From Thalassolituus hydrocarboniclasticus (GTDB lineage: Bacteria > Pseudomonadota > Gammaproteobacteria > Pseudomonadales > Oceanobacteraceae), in assembly GCF_025345565.1 (NCBI RefSeq), contig NZ_CP054475.1, positions 3,761,129-3,825,128 of the forward strand: a stretch of 64,000 nucleotides of DNA, read 5' to 3'. The notes under the pieces were generated by a model. The model did no database searches, had not been told where the DNA came from, and saw nothing but the letters and a program-made list of their open reading frames with translations. A program made the position numbers and the translations under genes. Positions 17,587 through 27,335 of the stretch are shown here, in pieces (position 1 is the first letter of the stretch; the number at the start of each line of letters is the position of its first letter).

Positions 17587-18621
17587 TCAGAAATTATCCG
17601 GGATTTTGGCTTTTTCACGTGCCACTTCACGGCTGATCAGGCCCTTGCTGAGCAGATTCTGCAAACACTGATCCATGGTTTGCATACCGTAGGCCGAACC
17701 GGTCTGAATGGCCGAATACATCTGCGCAATTTTATCTTCACGGATCAGGTTACGGATCGCCGGTGTACCCACCATGATTTCGTGAGCCGCTACCCGGCCG
17801 CCACCGTTTTTCTTCAGCAGCGTCTGGGAAATAACCCCCTGCAAAGATTCTGACAGCATGGAGCGCACCATCGATTTTTCTTCCGCCGGGAATACGTCGA
17901 CGATACGGTCGATGGTTTTGGCCGCCGAGCTGGTGTGCAGGGTGCCGAATACAATGTGACCGGTTTCTGCCGCGGTCAGCGCCAGACGGATGGTTTCAAG
18001 GTCACGCATCTCACCCACCAGAATCACGTCCGGGTCTTCACGCAGTGCCGAGCGCAGTGCTTCGTTAAAGCCCAAGGTGTCACGGTGAACTTCACGCTGG
18101 TTAACCAGCGATTTTTTCGATTCGTGTACGAATTCGATCGGGTCTTCCACGGTCAGGATGTGGTCGTATTTGCTTTCATTGATATAGTCGATCATCGCTG
18201 CCAGCGTGGTCGATTTACCGGAACCGGTGGGGCCGGTAACCAGTACAATACCGCGCGGTACTTTCGCCAGATCTTTAAACACCTGACCCATGCCCAGCTG
18301 GTCCATGGTCAGCACTTTGGAAGGAATGGTACGGAATACCGCACCGGCACCGCGGTTATGGTTAAAGGCGTTTACACGGAAACGCGCCACACCCGGTACT
18401 TCGAACGAGAAGTCAGTCTCGAGGAATTCTTCGAAATCCTTACGCTGCTTGTCGTTCATGATGTCATACACCAGGCTATGTACTTCTTTATGCCCCAGTG
18501 CTGGCAGGTTGATGCGGCGTACATCGCCGTCAACCCGGATCATTGGCGGCAAGCCAGCCGATAAATGCAGATCCGACGCGCCTTGTTTGGCACTGAAGGC
18601 AAGCAGTTCAGTAATATCCAT
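17587..18621 (-). CDS. pilT: Type IV pilus retraction ATPase PilT
   Basis: The main pilus retraction motor, acting at the cytoplasmic side of the pilus base. Starting at the ATG at 18621 gives 344 residues, the normal PilT length; GAGGAG lies five bases upstream, and a GTG two codons earlier is less likely. Walker A is GPTGSGKST, Walker B region is LREDPDVILVGEMRD, and the His-box is TGHIVFGTLHTSSA. The AIRNLIREDKIAQMYSAIQTG segment includes the AIRNLIRE motif essential for retraction. It is divergent from yggS, the usual order in pseudomonads and relatives. Confidence 0.97.
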   Translation of the reverse strand: MDITELLAFSAKQGASDLHLSAGLPPMIRVDGDVRRINLPALGHKEVHSLVYDIMNDKQRKDFEEFLETDFSFEVPGVARFRVNAFNHNRGAGAVFRTIPSKVLTMDQLGMGQVFKDLAKVPRGIVLVTGPTGSGKSTTLAAMIDYINESKYDHILTVEDPIEFVHESKKSLVNQREVHRDTLGFNEALRSALREDPDVILVGEMRDLETIRLALTAAETGHIVFGTLHTSSAAKTIDRIVDVFPAEEKSMVRSMLSESLQGVISQTLLKKNGGGRVAAHEIMVGTPAIRNLIREDKIAQMYSAIQTGSAYGMQTMDQCLQNLLSKGLISREVAREKAKIPDNF

Positions 18622-18750
18622 AGCCACTCCTCGTTATATTTTTTACTGGCAGGCCCGGCGAAGGGTGCGCCAGCCGACAAGCTTCTATATTATCAGGATT
18701 CACCAACCCGGAATGGGTTGCAGGTCAAAAAGATAAACCAAGCCCCTGAA

Positions 18751-19452
18751 ATGTCTACTCTTGAACTGAATTACCAGAATGTGCTGCAGCGCCTGCAACT
18801 GGCCTGTTCACAGAATAACCGCCCTGCTCAGAGTGTACGCCTGCTGGCAGTCAGCAAAACCAAGCCTGCAGCTATGGTCGAGGCCGTCTATGCCCTCGGT
18901 CAGCGCAGCTTTGGTGAAAACTACCTGCAGGACGGCATGGACAAAATCACCGCCCTCAGCCATCTGACCGATATTGAATGGCATTTTATCGGCCCGCTAC
19001 AGTCCAACAAGACGCGGCCGGTCGCCGAACACTTCCAGTGGGTGGAAACCGTTGACCGTGACAAAATTGCCCGCCGTCTGAGCGAACAACGGCCGGCCAC
19101 TCTTCCTGCACTGAATGTACTGGTGCAGGTGAATATTTCTGCCGAAGAGCAAAAAGCCGGAGTACTGCCCGCGCAAGCGCACGCCCTCTGCACTCTGGTC
19201 AGCGAACTGCCCAATCTGTGTCTGCGCGGCCTGATGTGTATTCCGGAAGCGACCGATAATGAAGAACGCCTGCGCACCCAGCTTGAGGCTATGCAGGCAC
19301 TGTATCAGCAACTGGCAGCAGAATTTCCGGCAATGGACACCCTCTCAATGGGAATGTCCGGCGACCTTGAGCTGGCCATCGCCTGCGGCAGCAGCGAAAT
19401 CCGCATCGGCACCGATATTTTTGGCGCCCGCGACTATCCTGCCAACAACTGA
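18751..19452 (+). CDS. yggS: YggS/PROSC-family pyridoxal-phosphate-binding protein
   Basis: A 233-residue alanine-racemase-fold protein that binds PLP and keeps vitamin B6 and amino-acid pools balanced. The PLP lysine is in LLAVSKTKPAAMV near residue 37. Also visible are SFGENYLQDGMDKI, WHFIGPLQSNKTRPVAEHF, VNISAEEQKAG, and the phosphate-binding SMGMSGDLELAIACGSSEIRIGT. The open frame runs upstream into the pilT promoter, but ATG at 18751 matches the family N-terminus. It is followed by proC, yggT and yggU, a widely conserved order. Confidence 0.95.
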   Translation: MSTLELNYQNVLQRLQLACSQNNRPAQSVRLLAVSKTKPAAMVEAVYALGQRSFGENYLQDGMDKITALSHLTDIEWHFIGPLQSNKTRPVAEHFQWVETVDRDKIARRLSEQRPATLPALNVLVQVNISAEEQKAGVLPAQAHALCTLVSELPNLCLRGLMCIPEATDNEERLRTQLEAMQALYQQLAAEFPAMDTLSMGMSGDLELAIACGSSEIRIGTDIFGARDYPANN

Positions 19453-19557
19453 TACCGGAATGCCGGAAGAAGCGGCAAACTGCTCATAATCGACCAGAAT
19501 TAATGCAGCTCCCGCTCACACCGGGCGCTGCGACTTTATACAAAAGAAGGAACCAGC

Positions 19558-20379
19558 ATGACTCAAATCGCATTTATCGGTGGCGGTAACATGGCCTCCA
19601 GCATTATTGGCGGCCTGATCAAACAAGGCGAAACCAAAGCCAGCCTGATTCATGTTTCCGACCCCGGCGCCGAACAGCGCAGCAAGCTGGAAAAAGAATT
19701 CGGCGTCGTCACCCACGCCGATAATCTCGAAGCCATCGCCAAGGCCGATGTGGTGATCATGGCAGTCAAGCCGCAGATGATGAAAGAGGTTCTGGAACCG
19801 CTGCAGGCCACGCTGAGCAAACGTCAGCCACTGCTGATTTCCATTGCCGCCGGTATCAATATGGACAGCCTGGCACGCTGGAGCAGCTGCCGCGCCATCG
19901 TCCGCTGTATGCCCAATACACCATCTCTGCTGGGACTGGGCGCAACCGGTCTGCTCGGCAGCAAAGACGTCAGCCTTGATCAGCGCAATCAGGCTGACTC
20001 CCTGCTGCGCGCTGTTGGCCTGACCGTATGGGTGAAAACCGAAGCCGAAATCGATGCCGTCACCGCCGTTTCCGGCAGTGGTCCGGCGTATTATTTCCTG
20101 CTGATGGAAGCCATGATCGAAGCCGGTAAAAAGCTTGGTCTGAGCGAACAGACGGCCACCAAACTGACGCTGCAAACCGCACTGGGTGCTGGTCAGATGG
20201 CGCTGCAATCCGATGTCGGCCCGGCCGAACTGCGCCGCCGAGTGACCTCTCCGGGTGGTACTACCGAGCGCGCTATTGCCACTTTTGAAGCCGCCCATAT
20301 GCGCGAGATTGTCGATGCTGCGTTAAAAGCCGCCAGCGACCGGGCCGCCGAACTGAGCGAGCAGCTGGGTAAAGACTGA
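19558..20379 (+). CDS. proC: Pyrroline-5-carboxylate reductase ProC
   Basis: ProC performs the last step of proline synthesis, reducing 1-pyrroline-5-carboxylate with NADPH. The 273-residue product has the Rossmann motif FIGGGNMASSIIGG at the N-terminus, the VIMAVKPQMM strand, CMPNTPSLLGLGATGL, and the C-terminal signature VSGSGPAYYFLLMEAMIEAGKKLGL and RRRVTSPGGTTERAI. AAGGAACC precedes the ATG. It sits in the conserved yggS-proC-yggT order. Confidence 0.97.
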   Translation: MTQIAFIGGGNMASSIIGGLIKQGETKASLIHVSDPGAEQRSKLEKEFGVVTHADNLEAIAKADVVIMAVKPQMMKEVLEPLQATLSKRQPLLISIAAGINMDSLARWSSCRAIVRCMPNTPSLLGLGATGLLGSKDVSLDQRNQADSLLRAVGLTVWVKTEAEIDAVTAVSGSGPAYYFLLMEAMIEAGKKLGLSEQTATKLTLQTALGAGQMALQSDVGPAELRRRVTSPGGTTERAIATFEAAHMREIVDAALKAASDRAAELSEQLGKD

Positions 20380-20407
20380 CTCGCCGTACCAGGGTGTGCT
20401 GAGGTTT

Positions 20408-20494
20408 CCTGACAAATAAGACCATTGTCAGGACTGGAAAAGGCGCCGGAGCGCCTATATGTTAAAGGCTGGCGGCCATAACCGTTCGCCAGCC
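20408..20494 (+). repeat. Cluster of three hairpins between proC and yggT
   Basis: Three perfect stems follow one another: CCTGACAA (20408-20415) with TTGTCAGG (20425-20432); AGGCGC-CGGA-GCGCCT (20441-20456); and GGCTGGCG (20467-20474) with CGCCAGCC (20487-20494). None is followed by a strong T-run, and yggT starts 22 bp after the last, so they may be mRNA processing or stability structures instead of a full terminator. Confidence 0.5.
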
Positions 20495-20516
20495 ATTAAA
20501 TATTCACGGAGTTACC

Positions 20517-21110
20517 ATGTCACCGTTTTCTCAGGTCGGCCTGCTGTTAGTTCATACCCTTGGCGGTCTTGCGCTGCTGATTATTATGCTGCGCTTTCTG
20601 CTGCAGCTGGTGCGCGCCGATTTTTATAATCCGATTTCGCAGTTTCTGGTTAAAGCCACCAATCCGGTATTAATTCCGTTACGCCGTATTATTCCGGGCT
20701 TCGGCGGATTGGATATCGCCTCTCTGGTGCTGGCCTATGTCGTTCAGGTGATTGTTTATGGTCTGATCACCATGCTGAAAGGCTATGGCATCCCTCTCAA
20801 TTATCTGCTGATCTGGGCGCCTTTGGGGCTGTTCGTTCTGTGCATGAATATTTATTTCTGGGGCATGCTGATTACCGTTATCGCCTCCTGGATTGCACCG
20901 GGTTCTTATAACCCTGCACTGATTCTGATCAACCAGATTCTCGAACCCGTGGTTCGCCCTGTGCGTAAAATGATGCCGGACCTGGGTGGCCTCGATTTAT
21001 CCCCCATGGTCGTTATGCTGAGCTTACTGGTCATACAGGCGCTGATTGTTGGCCCACTGGCCATCATGCTGAATGTTCCGAACTTTATTCCGATGTATGT
21101 CGGATTTTGA
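20517..21110 (+). CDS. yggT: YggT-family integral membrane protein
   Basis: A 197-residue inner-membrane protein with two YGGT repeats, each holding a pair of hydrophobic segments: [33 protein letters not shown] in the first half and [32 protein letters not shown] in the second. The NP-x3-F/L and EP-V-x-P-R motifs are characteristic. The family is linked to cell division, osmotic tolerance or potassium handling, but its biochemical role is unsettled. The stop overlaps the yggU start by 3 bases. Confidence 0.94.
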   Translation: MSPFSQVGLLLVHTLGGLALLIIMLRFLLQLVRADFYNPISQFLVKATNPVLIPLRRIIPGFGGLDIASLVLAYVVQVIVYGLITMLKGYGIPLNYLLIWAPLGLFVLCMNIYFWGMLITVIASWIAPGSYNPALILINQILEPVVRPVRKMMPDLGGLDLSPMVVMLSLLVIQALIVGPLAIMLNVPNFIPMYVGF

Positions 21111-21400
21111 GCCAGCACTATCAATGGACAGACGGGGATTTACTCCTCGTCTGTCATCTGCAGCCCAAAGCCTCTAAAAGCGAATTCTGCGGCTTACACG
21201 GCGATGCCCTGAAAGTCCGGATTCAGGCACCACCGGTCGAAGGCAAAGCCAACAGCGAGCTGATTAAATTTCTCGCCAAACAGTTTGGCGTCAGCAAAAG
21301 CGCGGTCAGCATTATCAGTGGCGAGCTGAACCGCCACAAGCGCGTACGCATTACGCAACCGCAAAAACTGCCGGCAGAGGCCCTGATCACACAGCCTTAA
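21107..21400 (+). CDS. yggU: YggU/DUF167-family protein
   Basis: A 97-residue DUF167 protein. [23 protein letters not shown], the [25 protein letters not shown] core and the [12 protein letters not shown] strand match the family throughout. No ATG fits; the TTG at 21107 overlaps the yggT stop (TTGA), giving the expected N-terminal length and suggesting re-initiation. Function unknown in the family. The IS3-family element begins 32 bp downstream, so whatever originally followed (metX in some relatives) has been separated or was never here. Confidence 0.9.
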   Translation: MSQHYQWTDGDLLLVCHLQPKASKSEFCGLHGDALKVRIQAPPVEGKANSELIKFLAKQFGVSKSAVSIISGELNRHKRVRITQPQKLPAEALITQP

Positions 21401-21440
21401 TACCGCCCCCCTTATTATCCCAACTATTGTCCTGTAGTGG

Positions 21441-22603
<1,163 letters not shown>

Positions 22604-22715
22604 TGGACACCTCTTGGGTTGTGATTTTATCACCTAAGCGGGTGTCCGGATTGATTAGACCACTACATCCTGCCCCTTTTCCCAACCCTGCGCCCAACAA
22701 AAACCCCACATTTTG

Positions 22716-22724
22716 TGTTATAGT
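22716..22724 (+). promoter_or_regulatory. Candidate extended -10 promoter for the SulP gene
   Basis: TGTTATAGT at 22716-22724 is a TG-n-TATAGT extended -10 element, 33 bp before the ATG at 22758. No good -35 is present, as is allowed for extended -10 promoters. It lies outside the IS, so the insertion leaves it intact. Motif only. Confidence 0.4.
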
Positions 22725-22757
22725 GCCGCCCTCTTATCTCCTGCCGGGAGTCCCTGA

Positions 22758-24512
22758 ATGCCGCACCGCGCTCATTTATTTTCCCTGCGCATCGCCAACG
22801 CCCTGCGCGAATCCCTGAAAGAATCACCCTACACCGCACAACGTTTTGGCAAAGATATTATTGCCGGTATCACCGTTGGTATTATCGCCATTCCGCTGTC
22901 GATGGCACTGGCGATCGCCAGTGGGGTAGCACCACAATACGGTTTATACACAGCCATGATTGCCGGTTTTATTATTGCCCTGACCGGTGGTTCACGCTTC
23001 AGTATTTCCGGCCCGACCGCCGCCTTTGTGGTTATTCTTTACCCCATTGCGGAAAAATTCGGCCTCGGCGGTCTGCTGATTGCCACCCTGCTATCCGGCC
23101 TGATTCTGATCGCCATGGCCTTTGCCCGCCTCGGACGTTTTATCGAATATATTCCCGAGTCGGTAACGCTGGGTTTTACCTCCGGCATCGCCATCGTAAT
23201 TGCCACCCTGCAATTAAAAGATTTTTTCGGGCTGACGATTCAATACCCGGAAACCTATGTCGAAAAAGTACATACACTTGCGCAAGCATTACCCGGATTT
23301 GATAGTGCCAGCCTGACCGTCGGCCTTACAACTTTTGCCACGCTGTTGCTGTGGAAAAAAATCAGCAGCCTGCCGCCGCATATTCCGGCACTGCTGGTTG
23401 GTGTATTAACCGCCTGGCTGCTGGGTTTACAGGGCCACGAAGTCGACACTATCGGTAGCCGTTTCAGTTATTTATTACCGGATGGTTCGGTTGGTGCCGG
23501 TATTCCACCGATATTGCCGGAATTTTTCTGGCCCTGGGAGCAGCCCGGTGCCGACGGCCAGCCGATTGGTTTGTCCTGGTCGCTGTTGCAATTATTACTG
23601 CCCGCCGCCTTTTCCATAGCCATGCTCGGCGCCATTGAATCCCTGCTCTGCGCCGTGGTGCTCGACGGTATGACCAACACCCGCCACAGCGCTAACAGCG
23701 AATTATTAGGTCAGGGCATCGGCAATATTGTGGTGCCATTTTTTGGTGGTATTACCGCCACCGCCGCCATTGCCCGCTCGGCCGCCAATTTCCGCGCCGG
23801 TGCGCAAACGCCCATCGCAGCCATGATTCATGCTCTGGTGGTGATGGCCGGTTTGCTGGTACTGGCGCCGGTACTGGCGCATTTGCCCATGGCCTCGATG
23901 GCCGCGCTGTTATTACTGGTGGCGTGGAATATCAGCGAGGCCGATAAAGTCGTGCACTTTTTCCGCACCGCGCCCAAAGGCGACATTATGGTGCTGGCCA
24001 CCTGCCTGAGCCTGACGGTACTGTTCGATATGGTGATAGCCATTGGCGTTGGTATCGTGCTCGCCTCGCTGTTATTTATGCGCGATATTTCTGAGATGAC
24101 CAAAGTCAGCGATATCAGCGACAACAGCAAATTAATCAGCGAACCTCTGCCTGCAGGCTGGGCAGTTTATAAAATAAACGGGCCGCTGTTTTTTGCCGCC
24201 GCTGACCGGATTTTCTCTGAACTGGCGACCCACAGCCGCGATAAAAAAGCTGTGATTCTGTATATGGATGCCGTACCTGTTATTGATGCCGGCGGTCTGG
24301 CCGCCTTGCTGAAATTTTTAACAGCCTGCGCCAAACACAATACCGAAGTACGTATTGCCGACCTGCAGTTTCAGCCGCTGAAAACACTCGCACGGGCCGG
24401 GCTTAAGCCACAGGATAATGTGCTGGGGTTTTATCCCACATTGCAGGCTGCGTTGCCGTTTAACAGCGGTCAGGCTGACCGCACGGCGGGTGATGCAGAG
24501 CAGCGGGTGTAA
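22758..24512 (+). CDS. dauA: SulP-family anion/dicarboxylate transporter, DauA-like
   Basis: A 584-residue SLC26/SulP transporter. The membrane part starts at FGKDIIAGITVGIIAIPLSMALAIASGV and includes GPTAAFVVIL and the long hydrophobic series to about residue 430. A C-terminal STAS domain follows from about 455 (WAVYKINGPLFFAAADRIFSEL, then VILYMDAVPVIDAGGLAAL). The closest relative I recognise is E. coli DauA (YchM), a C4-dicarboxylate carrier, though bicarbonate or sulfate transport is possible. GGGAG lies eight bases before the ATG. It has its own promoter candidate and ends before a strong terminator. Confidence 0.9.
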   Translation: MPHRAHLFSLRIANALRESLKESPYTAQRFGKDIIAGITVGIIAIPLSMALAIASGVAPQYGLYTAMIAGFIIALTGGSRFSISGPTAAFVVILYPIAEKFGLGGLLIATLLSGLILIAMAFARLGRFIEYIPESVTLGFTSGIAIVIATLQLKDFFGLTIQYPETYVEKVHTLAQALPGFDSASLTVGLTTFATLLLWKKISSLPPHIPALLVGVLTAWLLGLQGHEVDTIGSRFSYLLPDGSVGAGIPPILPEFFWPWEQPGADGQPIGLSWSLLQLLLPAAFSIAMLGAIESLLCAVVLDGMTNTRHSANSELLGQGIGNIVVPFFGGITATAAIARSAANFRAGAQTPIAAMIHALVVMAGLLVLAPVLAHLPMASMAALLLLVAWNISEADKVVHFFRTAPKGDIMVLATCLSLTVLFDMVIAIGVGIVLASLLFMRDISEMTKVSDISDNSKLISEPLPAGWAVYKINGPLFFAAADRIFSELATHSRDKKAVILYMDAVPVIDAGGLAALLKFLTACAKHNTEVRIADLQFQPLKTLARAGLKPQDNVLGFYPTLQAALPFNSGQADRTAGDAEQRV

Positions 24513-24531
24513 TCCGGTTTAACCGGATAGC

Positions 24532-24556
24532 TGTGGGAGCGGCCTTCAGCCGCGAT
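24532..24556. repeat. REP-like repeat, copy 1
   Basis: TGTGGGAGCGGCCTTCAGCC at 24532-24551, continuing GCGAT, matches the motif found again at 44916-44940 and 45540-45564 (GTGGGAGCGGCTTTCAGCC then GCGATGGCTGG) with one or two differences. It is a short imperfect palindrome (CGGC...GCCG) in a non-coding gap, as REP elements are. Confidence 0.6.
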
Positions 24557-24615
24557 GATTAAAAACCAGCCCGACACAGTAAGCCACGCCACAACATTTA
24601 TCCCGCATAAAAACA

Positions 24616-24644
24616 AAAAAGCCCGCGTATCACGCGGGCTTTTT
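24616..24644. terminator. Bidirectional rho-independent terminator
   Basis: GCCCGCG (24621-24627) and CGCGGGC (24633-24639) form a 7-bp GC stem around TATCA, with an A-run before and TTTTT after. It separates the convergent SulP and acylase genes and can stop both. Confidence 0.9.
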
Positions 24645-24663
24645 ATGTCTGACAAGCCGGTAA

Positions 24664-27159
24664 TTACTTACCTTTTAACTGCAGCGTCTCCACCGCCTGC
24701 GCTTTAATATCCGCCGCTTTAAACAGCATCGGACGCCACTGCAGGTTGCTGTAGTTCTGCGTCTGGTCGGTGAAGAATTCCGACTCCGGATCATGTGACT
24801 GACCGTAGCTCAGGAACATTTCTGCCTCAGGGCCGTTATCACCGTATTGCAGCGCCATCACAAAGCTGGAGCCGTAGTTAATGCGGTAACGCTCGGTCGC
24901 ACCATTGCCGTCTTCATCCAGTGACACCAGTGGCGAGTCATTGCGTTTGCTGCCCACCAGGTTGGTTGCCAGCTCAGAGGTAGAGCGGGATGGCACTTTG
25001 CTTTCCGCCATATTAAATACGCCTTCATAAGAGTTAGCGCCGGTAATCGCAATCGGATCTTTGCCCTCTGCTTTAATCACGTACTGCAGCGAACCCAGAG
25101 TGGCATCCAGTGCGATGCCAGCATCGGTCAGGCGTTTTGCCGCTGCGGCCAGTGCCTGCAGTACCGGGTCGTTATCCACATCACCGGCGTCAATCGCCAC
25201 CAGACCCGATGGAGTAGTCGCCGGCTGCTGGGCACTGAAAGGGACCGCGAACAGGCTGTCAGACAAATCACGGTGACCGGAAACGCGGAAGGCTGCGAGG
25301 AATTCACGCATCACCTGCGCGCCGGTGCTGTTCAGGTTGTACTCACCATCCCAGTTGGCCAGCGCGGTACAGGCCGGTGTCAGATCAAAGGCCGAGCCGC
25401 TTACCTGAATGCTGTTGTAGTTGGTGCAGCGGGTTACCAGTTCATTGCGGAAATCACCGCCAAACAGCGAGCCGTTATGGGTCAGCACGGTTTCCAGTTC
25501 ACCCAGGGTAAAGCGGTTATCAGCACCGGCCAGACCGGTTCCCGACATATCGCTGATCAGCTGGGCGTTGTAACGGGTGCGCGGGCTGCGCACAATCTGC
25601 TCCGGGCCGTACATCAGACTGTAGCCAACCAGAGGCTCGTCCAGATTGGTCAGCCAGTGGCTGCTGTTGGCGTTGTATACATAGTCGCTGCGCGTCACCT
25701 GTGGCGCCTTGCTGAACGGCACCAGCCCCGGCGCACCGGCATCCCCCGTATCGACCCACTCGTACAGTGAGGTATTACCCGGCAACAGCACACTGCCGGC
25801 GCCGTCCTGCCAGATCGGTGCTAACTGCGGGCTCTTGGAAGCCACACCCCAGTATGCTTCAGCCTGCGGGCTGAGCTGCGGCACCTGGGTACCATCGATA
25901 TAAGAAGCCGTACCGTCATCGGCAATCATCAGGGTATTTACCCACGGGATGCCCTGATGGTCGGCAAAGGCCTGGAAGAATTCATCACGGGTTTTGGCTT
26001 TATTCATCGCCAGCCACTGTTCCAGCATACGGGTGTTACCGGCGTTGGCATCGCGGAAGGTAATCGCACTGCTGGTGCTCCAGCCCAGCGCCGGAGACAG
26101 TGACGCCAGGTTCACCATCGGCCCGAAGTGGCTGAAGTACAGCGTGTGCGGTACATCCACCAGCGAGCCGTCACCCTGCTTCACTTTTACCGTAACGGTT
26201 TTGCTGCTGAGCTCGCGGTATTCACCATCAAACTTGTAGCGCAGCGGATCAGCCGGATCGAGCTGCAGCTGATACAGGGTAAAACGCTTCGACTGCGACA
26301 CGGTGTGCGTCCAGCCCAGATTCTGGTTATAGCCGATCACTACCGCTGGCAGACCCACCATGCCCACGCCGTTCACATCCAGCTCACCGGGAATGGTCAG
26401 ATGCTGCTGGTAGAAACGCAGCTCGCCATCCCACGGGAAGTGAGGGTTTCCTAACAGTGCAGAGCTGGCACCATCAACACGATCGCTGCCCAGCGCCCAG
26501 CCATTGCTGCCGATGCCTTCAGAGGTAAAAACATGGCCGGCATCCAGTTGTGCGCTGTCGACTGCAGCAACGGTCGCCACAGGCGGCTGTGCCGCAGCCA
26601 TCGCGGCGAGGAAGTTACGCGCGCTCGCCAGCCCGGCCAGATCCAGCTGATAGGCCAGCAAATCCTGCGCTGTAATGCTGGTTACCCAGTCAGCACCGCG
26701 ACACGGCGACGGATATTCCTGCGGACCGGCACGCTCACTCAGCGAGCGGTTAAAACCGGCGGCATAGCCCTGCAGCAGCCCTTTGGTCGTTGCTGACAAA
26801 CCACTGTACAGCTGGGCGGCTTCAGCCGGATAATCCATGGCCTTGTAGCCCAGATCCGACAACAGATTCGCGTTGCCGCTACCGGCACCAAAGTATTCGG
26901 ATTTCTGTGATTTCAGTTTCAGCAGCTGCTCGGACAGGGTGCAGAGGTTTTCTCTGGCCTGCGCATAACCGATACCGTAACCCAGACTGGGATAGTCTTT
27001 GGCTTCAATATGCGGCACACCATGGGCGGTGTAAGTAATCTGTGCATCGTAGGAATGGCTTGCATTGCTCTTGTCGTCATTGCAGCCTGTTAATAAGGCG
27101 CAGCTTAACGCGCTCAGCGCGTACAGGCCGGGCTTCTTCAGGACGGTGCCTAAATACAT
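24664..27159 (-). CDS. Penicillin-acylase-family Ntn-hydrolase lipoprotein (possible acyl-homoserine-lactone acylase)
   Basis: An N-terminal-nucleophile amidohydrolase of about 831 residues made as a precursor. ATG at 27159 gives a lipoprotein signal (LYALSALSCALLTGC) that would anchor it in the envelope. The alpha part contains ARENLCTLSEQLLKLKSQ. The self-cleavage site is G/SNGWALGS near residue 220, with the nucleophile Ser starting the beta chain; the beta chain keeps NPHFPWDGELRFYQQHL, NLGWTHTVS and YNANSSHWLTN, which are family blocks. Relatives cleave penicillins, acyl-homoserine lactones or pyoverdine precursors, and the substrate here is unknown. It is divergent from a membrane-bound AraC regulator that probably controls it. 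Confidence 0.92.
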   Translation of the reverse strand: MYLGTVLKKPGLYALSALSCALLTGCNDDKSNASHSYDAQITYTAHGVPHIEAKDYPSLGYGIGYAQARENLCTLSEQLLKLKSQKSEYFGAGSGNANLLSDLGYKAMDYPAEAAQLYSGLSATTKGLLQGYAAGFNRSLSERAGPQEYPSPCRGADWVTSITAQDLLAYQLDLAGLASARNFLAAMAAAQPPVATVAAVDSAQLDAGHVFTSEGIGSNGWALGSDRVDGASSALLGNPHFPWDGELRFYQQHLTIPGELDVNGVGMVGLPAVVIGYNQNLGWTHTVSQSKRFTLYQLQLDPADPLRYKFDGEYRELSSKTVTVKVKQGDGSLVDVPHTLYFSHFGPMVNLASLSPALGWSTSSAITFRDANAGNTRMLEQWLAMNKAKTRDEFFQAFADHQGIPWVNTLMIADDGTASYIDGTQVPQLSPQAEAYWGVASKSPQLAPIWQDGAGSVLLPGNTSLYEWVDTGDAGAPGLVPFSKAPQVTRSDYVYNANSSHWLTNLDEPLVGYSLMYGPEQIVRSPRTRYNAQLISDMSGTGLAGADNRFTLGELETVLTHNGSLFGGDFRNELVTRCTNYNSIQVSGSAFDLTPACTALANWDGEYNLNSTGAQVMREFLAAFRVSGHRDLSDSLFAVPFSAQQPATTPSGLVAIDAGDVDNDPVLQALAAAAKRLTDAGIALDATLGSLQYVIKAEGKDPIAITGANSYEGVFNMAESKVPSRSTSELATNLVGSKRNDSPLVSLDEDGNGATERYRINYGSSFVMALQYGDNGPEAEMFLSYGQSHDPESEFFTDQTQNYSNLQWRPMLFKAADIKAQAVETLQLKGK

Positions 27160-27227
27160 CTGGGCTTCCTCACTTGTTATGATTATGTGACAGGAAATAG
27201 TATTAGACGCCGGAACGGCACCAGGAT

Positions 27228-27308
27228 CGTCCGTATCGATAGATCCGACACCGAAGAAAAATAACATTAAAAACAACAACTTAGACGTACGGTTCGATCT
27301 ATCCGAAC
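27228..27308. promoter_or_regulatory. Candidate regulator-binding direct repeats in the acylase/AraC divergent region
   Basis: Two similar 20-base blocks, CGTCCGTATCGATAGATCCG (27228-27247) and CGTACGGTTCGATCTATCCG (27286-27305), lie 58 bp apart in direct orientation in the 176-bp intergenic region. Spaced direct repeats fit AraC-type binding sites. No experimental support; inferred from sequence only. Confidence 0.45.
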
Positions 27309-27335
27309 TTTAGTTGATCTCTCTGAGAGGTATTG

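Noticed and set aside
19516-20298. 260-codon open frame opposite proC
   Set aside because: Gly/His/Gln-rich translation typical of antisense frames; proC has all its motifs.
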